A stretch of 64,000 bases of DNA from positions 62,001 through 126,000 of the forward strand of contig CAWDMC010000016.1 in the NCBI GenBank assembly GCA_963803295.1, in the 5' to 3' direction. Below are positions 1-8,362 of the stretch, piece by piece; within the stretch, counting starts at the first letter, position 1; each line of letters begins with the position of its first letter. The notes under the pieces were generated by a model that made no database searches, was not told where the DNA came from, and was given only the letters and a program-made list of their open reading frames with translations. The position numbers and the translations under genes were made by a program. The DNA comes from CAWDMC01 sp963803295. Its GTDB lineage: Bacteria > Acidobacteriota > Terriglobia > UBA7540.

Positions 1-150
1 GCGAGTCACCTCGTTCACCCCGGAGGCAACGACAATATCGCTACGGACCACCAGCGCCGCGAAGGGGCCGCCACCGTTGCCCACATTTTCCACCGCCAGC
101 TGTATCGCTTTGCGCATCAGTTCTTCGTGCACAAGTCCCTCCGCGATCAT
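1..150 (-). CDS. Nucleoside deaminase, N-terminal part (cut by window edge)
   Basis: The minus strand from position 150 reads 50 codons without a stop to the window edge. The product begins MIAEGLVHEELMRKAIQLAV and continues through a GGGPFAALVV segment. That pattern is the N-terminal helix and first strand of the cytidine/guanine deaminase fold (guanine deaminase or tRNA adenosine deaminase type), just before the zinc-binding HAE motif, which would lie outside the window. The reaction would be hydrolytic deamination of a purine base or nucleoside. The ATG at 150 is the only reasonable start seen. Family assignment rests on this short N-terminal stretch, so the exact substrate is open. Confidence 0.6.
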   Translation of the reverse strand, partial: MIAEGLVHEELMRKAIQLAVENVGNGGGPFAALVVRSDIVVASGVNEVTR

Positions 151-364
151 CCGCGCACACGTGGCCGACTCCGGGGCAGGCTGCGAACGGCGGGACCCGC
201 GTGCTACTGGGCGTTACAAAACAGTGATGGTCAGTTCTGTAGAGGCCCTGTCCTCAGCGCCGAAAACGCCGGTGGGGACACCGGCGCTACAGTGAGGCCG
301 TCACTATGATTTCTAATACTCAATCGGACCATGCTGGCGTCGCGTTCACCACCTACGCTCGTGT

Positions 365-1813
365 TTACAGACCGCGCCTGTTCTCCAGCATTTTCAGGAA
401 GGAACGCTCTCTCAGCTCCTCCCGGGTGAGTCCCGTACTGAGCATTTCTGCTTCAGTGATGGCCCCGCAGTTCGAAGCACGCAAGAAATAGTTGAGCAGA
501 CCCTGGCCCGTCGCCGCATCGTCGAAGGTGTCGCCCACGAGCGTCGCCTGGGCCGCTTTGCCGATAAAGTTTCGCAAGCGCGCGGCCAGCGAATCGAACC
601 CCTGCAGGAAAAAGGCGTACACCGCCGCGTAGCGTGTGGGCAACTGCGCTGGATGGAGGTCCCAGCCCTGGTAGAAGCCGTGTCGCAGCGAGCGCTGCAC
701 ATCCTGGAAATGCAACCTCATGGCGCGATAGACCACCAGTTGGTTCTCTTCCTTCTGCCGCTCTGTCAGGGGGGCGTCGCCAGGTTTATGGGGTGCGATC
801 GGCAGGATTGTGGTGGCGCCGTCGGAAAGCTCGACGCCCCTTCCCGCCGTACACACTTGCAGCAGGTGACGGGCAAAGTCTGCCGTAGGGTGGAACAGAC
901 TCTGGTATTCCGCCGTGATGTTACAGGCCGCTGTGTAATCGTAGGCGCCGAAATGCAGTCCCCGGCAGCGGAGCGGTGCCGCTTTAAGCAATCTGGGAAT
1001 CGCCAGATGCCCCTCCGAGTCGACGATGGATTCGGGAGTCTCAATCATCAACTCGAACCTGAGCGAGTTGGCGGCAAGCCGGTACTCGGTTTCGAAAATA
1101 CCGAGCAACTCGGCCAAGGCGGAAACCTGGGCGGGAGTCGTGACCTTTGGCAGAGCTACGACGAACCCGTCCGGCAGGCGGCCGGCAGTCTGGCTAAGCA
1201 GAGTCGTGAGGAAGAGGTCGAGAGTCCGGATGCTGCGATCCCGCAGGGCTTCAGTTAAGGGCTTGATGCGGATCCCCAAGAAAGGTGGAAATCGCGGCGT
1301 TCCCATCCCGAGCGCCGCCGCTTGAGCCGCCTGTACCGCGTGGGCGTCCTCCTCGGCGTCTGGCCTGTTGCCGTACCCGTCCTCGAAGTCGATGCGGTAG
1401 TCTTCCACGGGTTCCCGCTCGAGTTTGGATACCGTCCGGTTGTACACTACATGTGCCAGCCAAACAGCAGGCTGCTCGCGGCGCACCTTTTCAGGATCCT
1501 CATCCAACTGTTGCTGCAACTCGACCGCCGCCCCGGGATCGGAGGGAAGATCATCCGCACCTGGGAGCGCGACCGAGCGCGCAAAACTAACGGCGTCTGG
1601 CGCATAGGCTTGAAGCGTGCGGAGGGCAAGCGATCCCAGCACGGCGCCGATATCGGGCCTGAACAAGTGTGCGCCGCCATAAACCGTGTGGATCGGTTGG
1701 CGCCGGCAAGGTTCGCCGGGATAGTCCGTCTCGTACTCCCGGTTGGCCTCTGAAAGGCGCGCCTTCAGCCCTTCGATCGAGAACTGACGTAATGTAGTAC
1801 TCAGTGGCTCCAA
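365..1813 (-). CDS. DUF6986 / HpcH-HpaI aldolase-citrate lyase-like protein
   Basis: A 482-residue protein of the TIM-barrel superfamily containing citrate lyase beta subunit and HpcH aldolases. Seen in it are DFEDGYG near residue 145, RIKPLTEALRDRS, a MIETPES segment holding the likely metal-ligand Glu, and LHFGAYDYTA after it, in the order expected for the family. Length fits DUF6986 proteins, sometimes annotated as phosphoenolpyruvate kinases; I treat the substrate as unknown. The start is a TTG preceded by AGGAG nine bases upstream; no ATG fits as well. It stands alone on the minus strand, divergent from the tol genes. Confidence 0.75.
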   Translation of the reverse strand: MEPLSTTLRQFSIEGLKARLSEANREYETDYPGEPCRRQPIHTVYGGAHLFRPDIGAVLGSLALRTLQAYAPDAVSFARSVALPGADDLPSDPGAAVELQQQLDEDPEKVRREQPAVWLAHVVYNRTVSKLEREPVEDYRIDFEDGYGNRPDAEEDAHAVQAAQAAALGMGTPRFPPFLGIRIKPLTEALRDRSIRTLDLFLTTLLSQTAGRLPDGFVVALPKVTTPAQVSALAELLGIFETEYRLAANSLRFELMIETPESIVDSEGHLAIPRLLKAAPLRCRGLHFGAYDYTAACNITAEYQSLFHPTADFARHLLQVCTAGRGVELSDGATTILPIAPHKPGDAPLTERQKEENQLVVYRAMRLHFQDVQRSLRHGFYQGWDLHPAQLPTRYAAVYAFFLQGFDSLAARLRNFIGKAAQATLVGDTFDDAATGQGLLNYFLRASNCGAITEAEMLSTGLTREELRERSFLKMLENRRGL

Positions 1814-1979
1814 AGGTTCGCTCCTGTCCTGCAGCCCGGATCTCCGAACTACTTACCCATTCATATCTCCACAGCAGCACTCCCAATAATAAGGTCCATT
1901 TCGTTGACGCGCCGGAGTCACTATGTTAGCTTGGTACGGATGGAAAATTTGAATAAACCATACCGGATGAGGAGGTTAG

Positions 1980-2672
1980 TTGGTCTGCGTCTTGTTCCTC
2001 GTTTTCCAAAGTGAAGTGCTTCAGTTGATCGCTGACACGGGGCTCGTAGCCCGAATCGTTCTCTTGATCCTGCTGGTCTTCTCGGTCCTTTCCTGGGCCA
2101 TTATCTTCCAGAAGTACCGTTCCTTCAAGGCAGCGCGGATAGAATCGCGGGAATTCCTTACGATCTTCCGCCGCAGCAAGAAACTCTCGGAGATCCGCGC
2201 TTCCTGCCAGTCGCTCAAGGCAAGCCCGCTGGTGGAAGTGTTTCTGGGGGGCTACAAAGAGATTGAGAGCCAAGTCGTCGTCAGTGAAAACCCCGGCAAG
2301 CCGCACATACGCAGTCTCGAAGCCGTGCAACGCTCGCTCCAGATCGCCTCATCCTCGGAACTGTCCCGTCAGGAGAGATGGCTCACCTGGCTCGCCACGA
2401 CGGCGGCGGTTACACCGTTCATCGGGCTGTTTGGGACTGTCTGGGGCATCATCGACGCTTTTCATGGTCTTGGCTTGGCTGGCACCGCTACCCTGCACAG
2501 TGTAGCGCCAGGCATCTCGGAGGCCCTCATCACCACCGCGGCGGGATTATTTGCCGCCATCCCGGCGGTGGTGGCCTACAATCAATTCGTTCAGAGTATC
2601 AAAGAGTTTGGGGCTCTGATGGATGACTTTTCTCTTGAATTCCTGAACATTGTGGACCGGCATTTTGCGTAA
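1980..2672 (+). CDS. tolQ: TolQ, inner-membrane proton channel subunit
   Basis: A 230-residue MotA/TolQ/ExbB-family protein. One hydrophobic segment lies near residues 15-37, followed by a cytoplasmic loop, then two long hydrophobic segments (TAAVTPFIGLFGTVWGIIDA and GISEALITTAAGLFAAIPAV) with the family's GLFGTVWG signature. With TolR it forms the proton-driven motor that energises TolA and Pal for outer-membrane constriction. It is the first gene of tolQ-tolR-tolA-tolB-pal-cpoB. The start is TTG with GGAGG at 1971-1975, a short spacing; an ATG at 1967 is out of frame and stops after about 15 codons. The function is secure from sequence plus operon order. Confidence 0.9.
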   Translation: MVCVLFLVFQSEVLQLIADTGLVARIVLLILLVFSVLSWAIIFQKYRSFKAARIESREFLTIFRRSKKLSEIRASCQSLKASPLVEVFLGGYKEIESQVVVSENPGKPHIRSLEAVQRSLQIASSSELSRQERWLTWLATTAAVTPFIGLFGTVWGIIDAFHGLGLAGTATLHSVAPGISEALITTAAGLFAAIPAVVAYNQFVQSIKEFGALMDDFSLEFLNIVDRHFA

Positions 2673-2763
2673 ACACAGCCGTGGGCAGCAAAGATAGGCC
2701 GCGCGATGCTTTGATCGCTGTTTCCGCCTGGCACCCCTTTTAATTGTAGCTCTCTAGACATCA

Positions 2764-3189
2764 ATGGCATTCACAACACCTAAAGGCCGTACGCAAACTT
2801 CCTTATCAGAAATCAATGTGACACCTTTTGTCGACGTTATGCTGGTTTTGCTCATCATCTTCATGGTGACGGCGCCGCTGCTGCAATCCGGCATCGAAGT
2901 TGACCTGCCGGAGACGCGCACCGTTAAAGTGATCTCGCAGCAAAAGGTCGTAATCACGGTCGACAAGCAGCAGAACCTCTACATCGGCAACGACGCCGTG
3001 AATATCCACTTGCTCGGCCAGGAAGTACTGAAGAAACTGCAGGGCAATGCCCACGAACCGGTGTACATCCGCTGTGACAAGGCGGTGCCGTTTGGCGACT
3101 TTGCCCTGGTGATCGATGCCCTCAGGCAGTCTAACGTCAACAATATCAACATCGTAACCAAACCGCTCGAAACCAAGGGCGGGAGCTAG
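2764..3189 (+). CDS. tolR: TolR/ExbD-family protein
   Basis: A 141-residue ExbD/TolR protein. It has a short cytoplasmic N-terminus, a single membrane helix (VDVMLVLLIIFMVTAPLLQS) carrying the conserved Asp needed for proton translocation, and a periplasmic domain ending NINIVTKPL. It pairs with TolQ in the inner membrane. It follows tolQ by 91 bp and precedes the TonB/TolA-like gene by 12 bp, consistent with co-transcription. The ATG start gives the usual length and the EINVTPFVDV motif right before the helix. Confidence 0.92.
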   Translation: MAFTTPKGRTQTSLSEINVTPFVDVMLVLLIIFMVTAPLLQSGIEVDLPETRTVKVISQQKVVITVDKQQNLYIGNDAVNIHLLGQEVLKKLQGNAHEPVYIRCDKAVPFGDFALVIDALRQSNVNNINIVTKPLETKGGS

Positions 3190-3201
3190 AGAGCATTTCG
3201 G

Positions 3202-4020
3202 ATGGGGGCCAGTTACAGCCTACTTTTGGATCGCGGCGAGAGCCTGCGCCGGCCCCTCTGGCTGTCGATCGGCTTCCACATCGCGATCGCGGCGGTCGCT
3301 TTCGTCTGCGGATTCCTGGGACCGCGGGGGACGCGCCTCGATTGGGGTGAAAACGGAACAGGTGGCAGTGGGGAGGACGCAACCAAGGTGAATGCCGTCA
3401 CCAGCTTGCCGGGAATCCCGCTGCCGACGCCAACGATGACCACTCGCAATGCCATTGCTAACGAGAGTCCGGGCCTGCACCAGGACGAGCCCCAGCCCAA
3501 GCCTCAGGAAGAAGAAAAGGCCGACGAGATACCTAAGTTCAAGGACGCCATCCCGCCCAAGAGACCCCTGAATATTGCCAAGCACCTGAACAAGGATCAG
3601 TCTCCGCCGCCAGAGAACGCGATTCCTTACGGGATGGGCGGGGCGCCCGATCAAAATTTCTCGCAATTTCAAATGGCAGGCGGGGGTAGCGGCGGCGGTC
3701 TCGGCTTCGGTGATGCCGATTTCGGCAGCCGCTATGGCTGGTACGTGCAAGCCTTGCGAAATCGCATCAGCATGAACTGGTTGATGTCTACGGTGAGTCC
3801 GAGCCTCACCAGTGCGCCCCGTCTCTTTATAGCCTTCGATATCATGCGTGACGGCACCATCGCCCACGTGCAACTGATCCAGTCGAGCGGCATTCCGGAG
3901 GTGGATCGCTCCGCGCAAAGGGCCGTCCTGGCATCGAACCCGGTCAATCCTTTGCCGCGCGACTATTCCGGAAACATGATTTCCGTGAAGTTCTATTTCG
4001 ACTTCCGCCGTTCGCAATGA
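3202..4020 (+). CDS. TonB-family energy transducer in the TolA position
   Basis: A 272-residue protein with an N-terminal membrane anchor (about residues 19-41), a long proline-, lysine- and glutamate-rich periplasmic linker, a glycine-rich stretch near residues 155-170, and a C-terminal TonB domain (PRLFIAFDIMRDGTIAHVQL, then SSGIPEVDRSAQRAVL). Its place between tolR and tolB says it does the TolA job of coupling the TolQR motor to the outer membrane, although its C-terminal domain is TonB-like in sequence. Such TonB-for-TolA replacement is common outside Proteobacteria. Confidence 0.85.
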   Translation: MGASYSLLLDRGESLRRPLWLSIGFHIAIAAVAFVCGFLGPRGTRLDWGENGTGGSGEDATKVNAVTSLPGIPLPTPTMTTRNAIANESPGLHQDEPQPKPQEEEKADEIPKFKDAIPPKRPLNIAKHLNKDQSPPPENAIPYGMGGAPDQNFSQFQMAGGGSGGGLGFGDADFGSRYGWYVQALRNRISMNWLMSTVSPSLTSAPRLFIAFDIMRDGTIAHVQLIQSSGIPEVDRSAQRAVLASNPVNPLPRDYSGNMISVKFYFDFRRSQ

Positions 4021-4172
4021 TGCTCGCGGTTTTTTGTGACAGCCCCGGCCGGCGACACGCTCACGGAGATCGAGCCTGACTTCACTCGGTCTGATCGGGA
4101 CTAATAAGTAAGATCCACTACAACGCGATGCGCGCAGGAAACATGGCGCCCAGGGAAAGGGGAACGCGAAGG

Positions 4173-5549
4173 ATGATCTTGACTCGCATGAAATTTTCAT
4201 TGCCACTTCTCGGAGGACTGGCCTTGCTCGCGGCGGGCTGGAGGATAACATCGGCGCAGGAAAATGCGACACCTCCACCGCTCTCTCAGAGCAATCAGGG
4301 CTGGTTCGTAACCGGCATCAATCGCGGCGCGCCGATGATCCGACTGGCAGTCGCTGACTTACCCGCGCAGTCTACCGACGCCACGCTGGTTAGCCTTACC
4401 CAGGAGTTCAACCAGGTATTGCATAATGACCTCGACAACGCCGGCATTTTCCAGATGGTGAGTCGAAGCAATTTCCCGGTTAAGACGCCGGTGGAGCCCG
4501 GTGATGTTGACTTCAAAGCGTGGTCAGACCCGCCTGCGTCAACCCAGATGCTGGTTTTCGGCAAGACCGAATTGACGAATTCGAGCCTGGTGGTCACCGG
4601 CCGCTTGTTCGACGTACAGAATCCCGCCAACCCCAGCGTTCTGGCGAAGCGCTATGTCGCCACCATGAACGAAATCTCCGCCCGCGACGCTGCACACCGT
4701 TTTGCAAATGAAATCATCCAAACCTTGGGAGGTGGAATACCGGGAATCAACTTGACCCGAATTGCTTTCGTCAGTAACCGCACCGGCTTCCCGGAAATCT
4801 GGGTGATGGATTACGACGGATTCAACCAGCACCCCATCACCAGCTACAAAGCGTATAACACAACGCCTCGCTGGTCGCCCGATAACGCCCGCTTGGCGTT
4901 CACCAGTTACGCGCTGAAAAATCCGGAGATTTTTCTGTTCTCCCTGGAAACCAACCGCCGGGTCCCCTTTCCCTCCTACAAGGGCTTGAATACCACCCCG
5001 GCATGGTCGCCCGACGGTAAGAGGATGGCCTTCTGCTCCAGTATGGGCGGCAATCCTGAGATTTACCTAGTGAACACCGATGGCTCCGGGCTGCAGCGTC
5101 TCACCTTTTCTCGAAGCGTCAACATCTCACCCGTCTGGAATCCCAAAACCGGGGCGGAAATTGCTTTCGTGTCGGATCGCAGCGGAAGCCCTCAGATCTA
5201 CATTATGTCAGTGGACGGAACCAACGTGCGGCGTCTGATTTCGGGTGGCGGAGACGCGAGCGCACCGTCGTGGTCGCCGAATGGCCTCTTCATGGCCTTC
5301 AATTGGCGGCTGAGTGAAACTGGGACTTACGACACTTTCGTCATCGAAATTGCCACCGGCCGGATCGTGCAGATCACGCACGACGAGGGACGCAACGAAC
5401 ACCCCACCTGGGCACCCGACGGGCGCCACCTGGTGTTCGAGTCGACACGTGGTGGGACTCGCCAAGTGTGGGTGTCGCTGGCCGACGGGCGCAACGCGAA
5501 GCAACTGACAACGCAAGGCGAGAACTGGAATCCCAACTGGTCGAACTAG
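4173..5549 (+). CDS. tolB: TolB, periplasmic beta-propeller protein
   Basis: A cleavable signal peptide (MKFSLPLLGGLALLAAGWRI region) leads into the TolB N-terminal domain and then at least five PD40/WD40-like blades: PRWSPDNARLAF, PAWSPDGKRMAF, PVWNPKTGAEIAF, PSWSPNGLFMAF and PTWAPDGRHLVF. TolB binds Pal and the TolA/TonB-like protein in the periplasm. An in-frame ATG exists at 4128, but the ATG at 4173 has an AAGGGG about ten bases upstream and gives a better signal peptide; 4188 is another possibility. The gene lies 152 bp downstream of the preceding one. Confidence 0.92.
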   Translation: MILTRMKFSLPLLGGLALLAAGWRITSAQENATPPPLSQSNQGWFVTGINRGAPMIRLAVADLPAQSTDATLVSLTQEFNQVLHNDLDNAGIFQMVSRSNFPVKTPVEPGDVDFKAWSDPPASTQMLVFGKTELTNSSLVVTGRLFDVQNPANPSVLAKRYVATMNEISARDAAHRFANEIIQTLGGGIPGINLTRIAFVSNRTGFPEIWVMDYDGFNQHPITSYKAYNTTPRWSPDNARLAFTSYALKNPEIFLFSLETNRRVPFPSYKGLNTTPAWSPDGKRMAFCSSMGGNPEIYLVNTDGSGLQRLTFSRSVNISPVWNPKTGAEIAFVSDRSGSPQIYIMSVDGTNVRRLISGGGDASAPSWSPNGLFMAFNWRLSETGTYDTFVIEIATGRIVQITHDEGRNEHPTWAPDGRHLVFESTRGGTRQVWVSLADGRNAKQLTTQGENWNPNWSN

Positions 5550-5731
5550 GGCGAAGCTTCGGCTTCGAAACACAAGAAATGGTTGCGTTTTGATTTCTTT
5601 TGGTTTAGCATTGGCGCTGAATCCAGTATGCAAGAAAGCTCTTGACGCTTTTCGCAAGCGAAGTACTTCGAAATAACCTCGGAATAGTCAGGATCATTCG
5701 ATTTCTTCGCCAACTAAGGAGGAGACAAAAG

Positions 5732-6496
5732 ATGCTAGAGAGAAAACGCCGTGTGGCAGGTCTCATAGGTGTTCTGGCGATCGTTGTACTAGCCGGAGCC
5801 TGCCATAAGAAGAAGGTTGTGGCTCCACCACCGCCGCCGCCACCGCCGCCGCCGGCAACCCCTGCACCGGTCTGCACATTGACGGCAGAGCCGACCACGG
5901 TGGACAAAGGACAATCGGTAACGCTGAGCTGGACATCGCAGAATGCGACCGGCCTCGATCTGCAGCCCGGTGTTGGCAGCGTGCAGGCGCAGGGCTCGAA
6001 CTCGGTTACGCCTCAGGACTCCACCACCTATACTTTGAACGTGAATGGTGCCGGAGGTTCCGGTAGCTGCAATGCCCGCGTGACGGTTACAACCCCACCG
6101 CCACCGCCACCGCCGCCGCCGGTTGAGGAGTCGATGGAAGATCAATTCACCAAAACGGTCAAAGACGCTTACTTCGACTTTGACAAATCGGATATTCGTC
6201 CCGACGCTCAGCAAACCCTTACCTCTGATGGGGACTGGCTGAAAGCCCACACGGGCTTTAACTTTACCATCGAGGGTCACTGCGATGAGCGTGGCAGCGA
6301 AGAATACAACCTAGGCTTGGGCGACCGCCGTGCCAACGCCGCCAAGAGTTTCCTCACCAATCTTGGCATCGATGCCGGCCGTGTCACCACGATCTCGTAC
6401 GGTAAGGACAAGCCGGTCTGCACCGATCACGACGAGACCTGCTGGCAGCAGAATCGCCGCGCCCACTTCGTGTATGGGACCCAATCGAAACAGTAG
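5732..6496 (+). CDS. pal: Pal, peptidoglycan-associated lipoprotein with Ig-like insert
   Basis: A 254-residue lipoprotein. The start at 5732 follows AAGGAGGAG at about eight bases; an in-frame TTG at 5642 has no such site. Signal peptide and lipobox read VLAGAC, so the mature protein begins at the Cys. A first polyproline run is followed by an Ig-like domain of about 75 residues (TAEPTTVDKGQSVTLSW), a second polyproline run, then the OmpA domain with DAYFDFDKSDIRPDA, GHCDERGSEEYNLGL and RRANAAKSFL, which bind peptidoglycan. Typical Pal is about 170 residues, so the Ig-like domain and proline linkers are additions. A strong terminator follows. Confidence 0.92.
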   Translation: MLERKRRVAGLIGVLAIVVLAGACHKKKVVAPPPPPPPPPPATPAPVCTLTAEPTTVDKGQSVTLSWTSQNATGLDLQPGVGSVQAQGSNSVTPQDSTTYTLNVNGAGGSGSCNARVTVTTPPPPPPPPPVEESMEDQFTKTVKDAYFDFDKSDIRPDAQQTLTSDGDWLKAHTGFNFTIEGHCDERGSEEYNLGLGDRRANAAKSFLTNLGIDAGRVTTISYGKDKPVCTDHDETCWQQNRRAHFVYGTQSKQ

Positions 6497-6507
6497 TTGA
6501 GTTTGCG

Positions 6508-6535
6508 CCGGGAGCCTCGGGCTCCCGGTTTCCTT
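6508..6535 (+). terminator. Rho-independent terminator after pal
   Basis: A perfect 9-bp stem, CCGGGAGCC (6508-6516) with GGCTCCCGG (6520-6528), a 3-base TCG loop, and a T-rich tract TTTCCTTT directly after. It begins 12 bases past the pal stop, so tolQ-to-pal transcription probably ends or is attenuated here before the cpoB-like gene. Confidence 0.8.
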
Positions 6536-6731
6536 TACGGGCGCGAATCCCACAAAAAGGACCCTTGACTGAAGGTTCGGGGCGGTCGGATGGTCGCTCT
6601 CGTTCCGGCGTTAGATTTTGCTCGCAATATTGGCCTTCCAGTATCCCGATCCCTTGTTAGTTGACCCGGCGGTCAAGCGCGGGGTAAACTCGCAAGGGAT
6701 CTTATTTTTTTGAAGCGAGGACTTACCGACG

Positions 6732-7661
6732 TTGAGAAAGTACGCGCCTTCCCTTCTCCTGCTCCTTACGCTCTTGACCGCCGCCTCAGTTCCTGCCTTC
6801 GCCGTCAACAAGGACCTGCTTCGCATCGAGGAACAACTCGATACTCTCCAGCAGATGGTCCAGAGCATTCAGAAGACCGTCGACTCACAGACTGCTATCA
6901 TCCGAACCTTGATCGAGCAACAAAGCGATAGCCTCAATTCGATGAAGGCGGCCATTGACAACCTCGAAAAGACGAACGCTCACGATCTGGCAACCAGCGG
7001 CAGTCACTTTGACAATATGAACAACCAGATTCAGGCGCTCAGTGAAAGCCTCGATGAGGCCAAGGCGAGGCTGGCCAAGCTGAGCGATCAACTGGCACAT
7101 ACTCAGAGCTATCTCGAGACGCTGAACAGTCCGAGCAATCCCGCCAACAATCCCAACGGCTCTAATCCTACGGGGCCAGCAGGCGCGCCTCCCGGGACCA
7201 CGGCGCCGGATTCCGGCAATCCCCAAGGGCCACCCGCTACCCAGCCCCCGCAGGGAACTGCGCTGAATCGGGCGGCGAACGTGGCGGATCCAGATTCGCT
7301 GTATCAGAGCGGGCTCAGCTACTACAACGGCGGGCAATATGATTTGGCCCGGCAGTCATTTGAGCAGTACCTCCAGGACTATGGCGACACCGATCTCGCT
7401 TCGAATGCGCAGTTCTATGTGGGCGAGTGCTACTACAGCCAGCAGCAATATCGGAAAGCCGTTGATGCCTACAACAGAGTGCTCGAGCGCTATCCCGGCG
7501 GTAACAAGCAGGCTGCCGCTCAACTTAAGAAGGGTTACGCGCTCCTTAGTCTGGGCGAGAAGCAGGCGGGCATACGGGAACTGCGTTCGCTTGTCCGCCG
7601 CATGCCGCGTACGCGTGAGGCCGATCTTGCCCAGCAGCGGCTCAAGCGTTTGGGTGCCTGA
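6732..7661 (+). CDS. cpoB: CpoB/YbgF-like Tol-Pal coordinator
   Basis: A 309-residue periplasmic protein: signal peptide ending near AFA-V (residues 1-24), a heptad-patterned coiled coil (about 25-130), a Pro/Gly/Asn-rich linker (about 135-175), then TPR repeats from residue 190 (SLYQSGLSYYNGGQYDLARQ and following) to the end. This is the YbgF/CpoB layout, which in Escherichia coli coordinates Tol with peptidoglycan synthesis. The start is TTG at 6732 with GCGAGGA upstream. It lies downstream of a terminator, so it may have its own promoter; the 235-bp gap before it holds no other gene that I can see. Confidence 0.85.
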   Translation: MRKYAPSLLLLLTLLTAASVPAFAVNKDLLRIEEQLDTLQQMVQSIQKTVDSQTAIIRTLIEQQSDSLNSMKAAIDNLEKTNAHDLATSGSHFDNMNNQIQALSESLDEAKARLAKLSDQLAHTQSYLETLNSPSNPANNPNGSNPTGPAGAPPGTTAPDSGNPQGPPATQPPQGTALNRAANVADPDSLYQSGLSYYNGGQYDLARQSFEQYLQDYGDTDLASNAQFYVGECYYSQQQYRKAVDAYNRVLERYPGGNKQAAAQLKKGYALLSLGEKQAGIRELRSLVRRMPRTREADLAQQRLKRLGA

Positions 7662-7711
7662 ATCTTCCCTGCGCCCGGCCACTGTACTGCCGCCGGTCGA
7701 CGAGGTTCCTT

Positions 7712-8176
7712 ATGAGCTCCATTAACAAAGTGATTCTGATCGGCCGGTTGGGACGAGATCCCGAAGTCAAATACACCCCCGGCGGCGCGCCTGTGGCTAA
7801 ATTCTCTTTGGCTACCGATGAGGTTTTCAAGGACCGCTCCGGCGAACAGCAGCGCCGAACCGAGTGGCACAACATCGTGGCCTGGAACCGTCTGGCCGAG
7901 ATTTGCGGTGAGTACCTCACCAAGGGCAAGCAGGTCTACGTGGAAGGAAGCATTCGCAGCCGCCAGTGGGAAGATCAGAGCGGCAATAAGCGGACCTCTT
8001 ACGAAATTGTCGCCCGCGATATGAAAATGCTGGGCGCAAAGGGCGACACCGACTCAAGTTTCACCCCACGCCCTTCCGGCGAACGGCCCCAAGCTGCAGC
8101 CGGCGGCGCCGAGCACTCAGAAGCTCCCGAGCCGCCGCGCGGTCCTGATATTACTGACGAAGACATCCCCTTCTGA
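7712..8176 (+). CDS. ssb: Single-stranded DNA-binding protein
   Basis: A 154-residue SSB. The OB-fold covers about residues 1-110, beginning MSSINKVILIGRLGRDPEVK with the later WHNIVAWNRLAE and YVEGSIRSRQWEDQSGNKR segments. A flexible Pro/Gly/Glu-rich linker ends in the acidic tip DITDEDIPF, the tail that recruits replication and repair partners. Length and all family marks are normal. It starts 50 bp after cpoB and is followed by the IS110 region. Confidence 0.97.
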   Translation: MSSINKVILIGRLGRDPEVKYTPGGAPVAKFSLATDEVFKDRSGEQQRRTEWHNIVAWNRLAEICGEYLTKGKQVYVEGSIRSRQWEDQSGNKRTSYEIVARDMKMLGAKGDTDSSFTPRPSGERPQAAAGGAEHSEAPEPPRGPDITDEDIPF

Positions 8177-8296
8177 CGAGCACTCTAGCGCGAGGTCAGG
8201 GTTGAGGAGAGTCTCGCATTTCAGAAACCCTGCGGCTCCCGCCTTCCGAGAAGAACCGCAGACTTCGAACAGCACGAAGGCTGATTCCATAACGTC

Positions 8297-8362
8297 GTCG
8301 GCTCCTTAGAACCGGTAAACTTGGTTTGCTGTCCGACCAAGGCTGCCGGGAAAGGAGCCGAC
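8297..8362 (+). promoter_or_regulatory. Stem-loop hiding the transposase ribosome-binding site
   Basis: A perfect 11-bp inverted repeat, GTCGGCTCCTT (8297-8307) and AAGGAGCCGAC (8352-8362), ends at the base before the transposase ATG. The right arm contains the AAAGGAG ribosome-binding site, so the folded mRNA would hide it. A smaller inner hairpin, CTTGG with CCAAG, lies in the loop. This may dampen transposase translation, or it may be part of a longer element-encoded RNA. Confidence 0.55.

Noticed and set aside
262..300. Short repeat with CGGCGCTACA, seen again near 58396
   Set aside because: Two short similar GC-rich stretches are not enough to define a repeat family.
1904..1932. TTGACG and a weak -10 before tolQ
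   Set aside because: No acceptable -10 hexamer at 16-18 bases, so it was not called a promoter.
3220..4278. Long minus-strand frame over the TonB/TolA-like gene and the tolB start
   Set aside because: It is the antisense of real genes, rich in Arg and His, with no family match.
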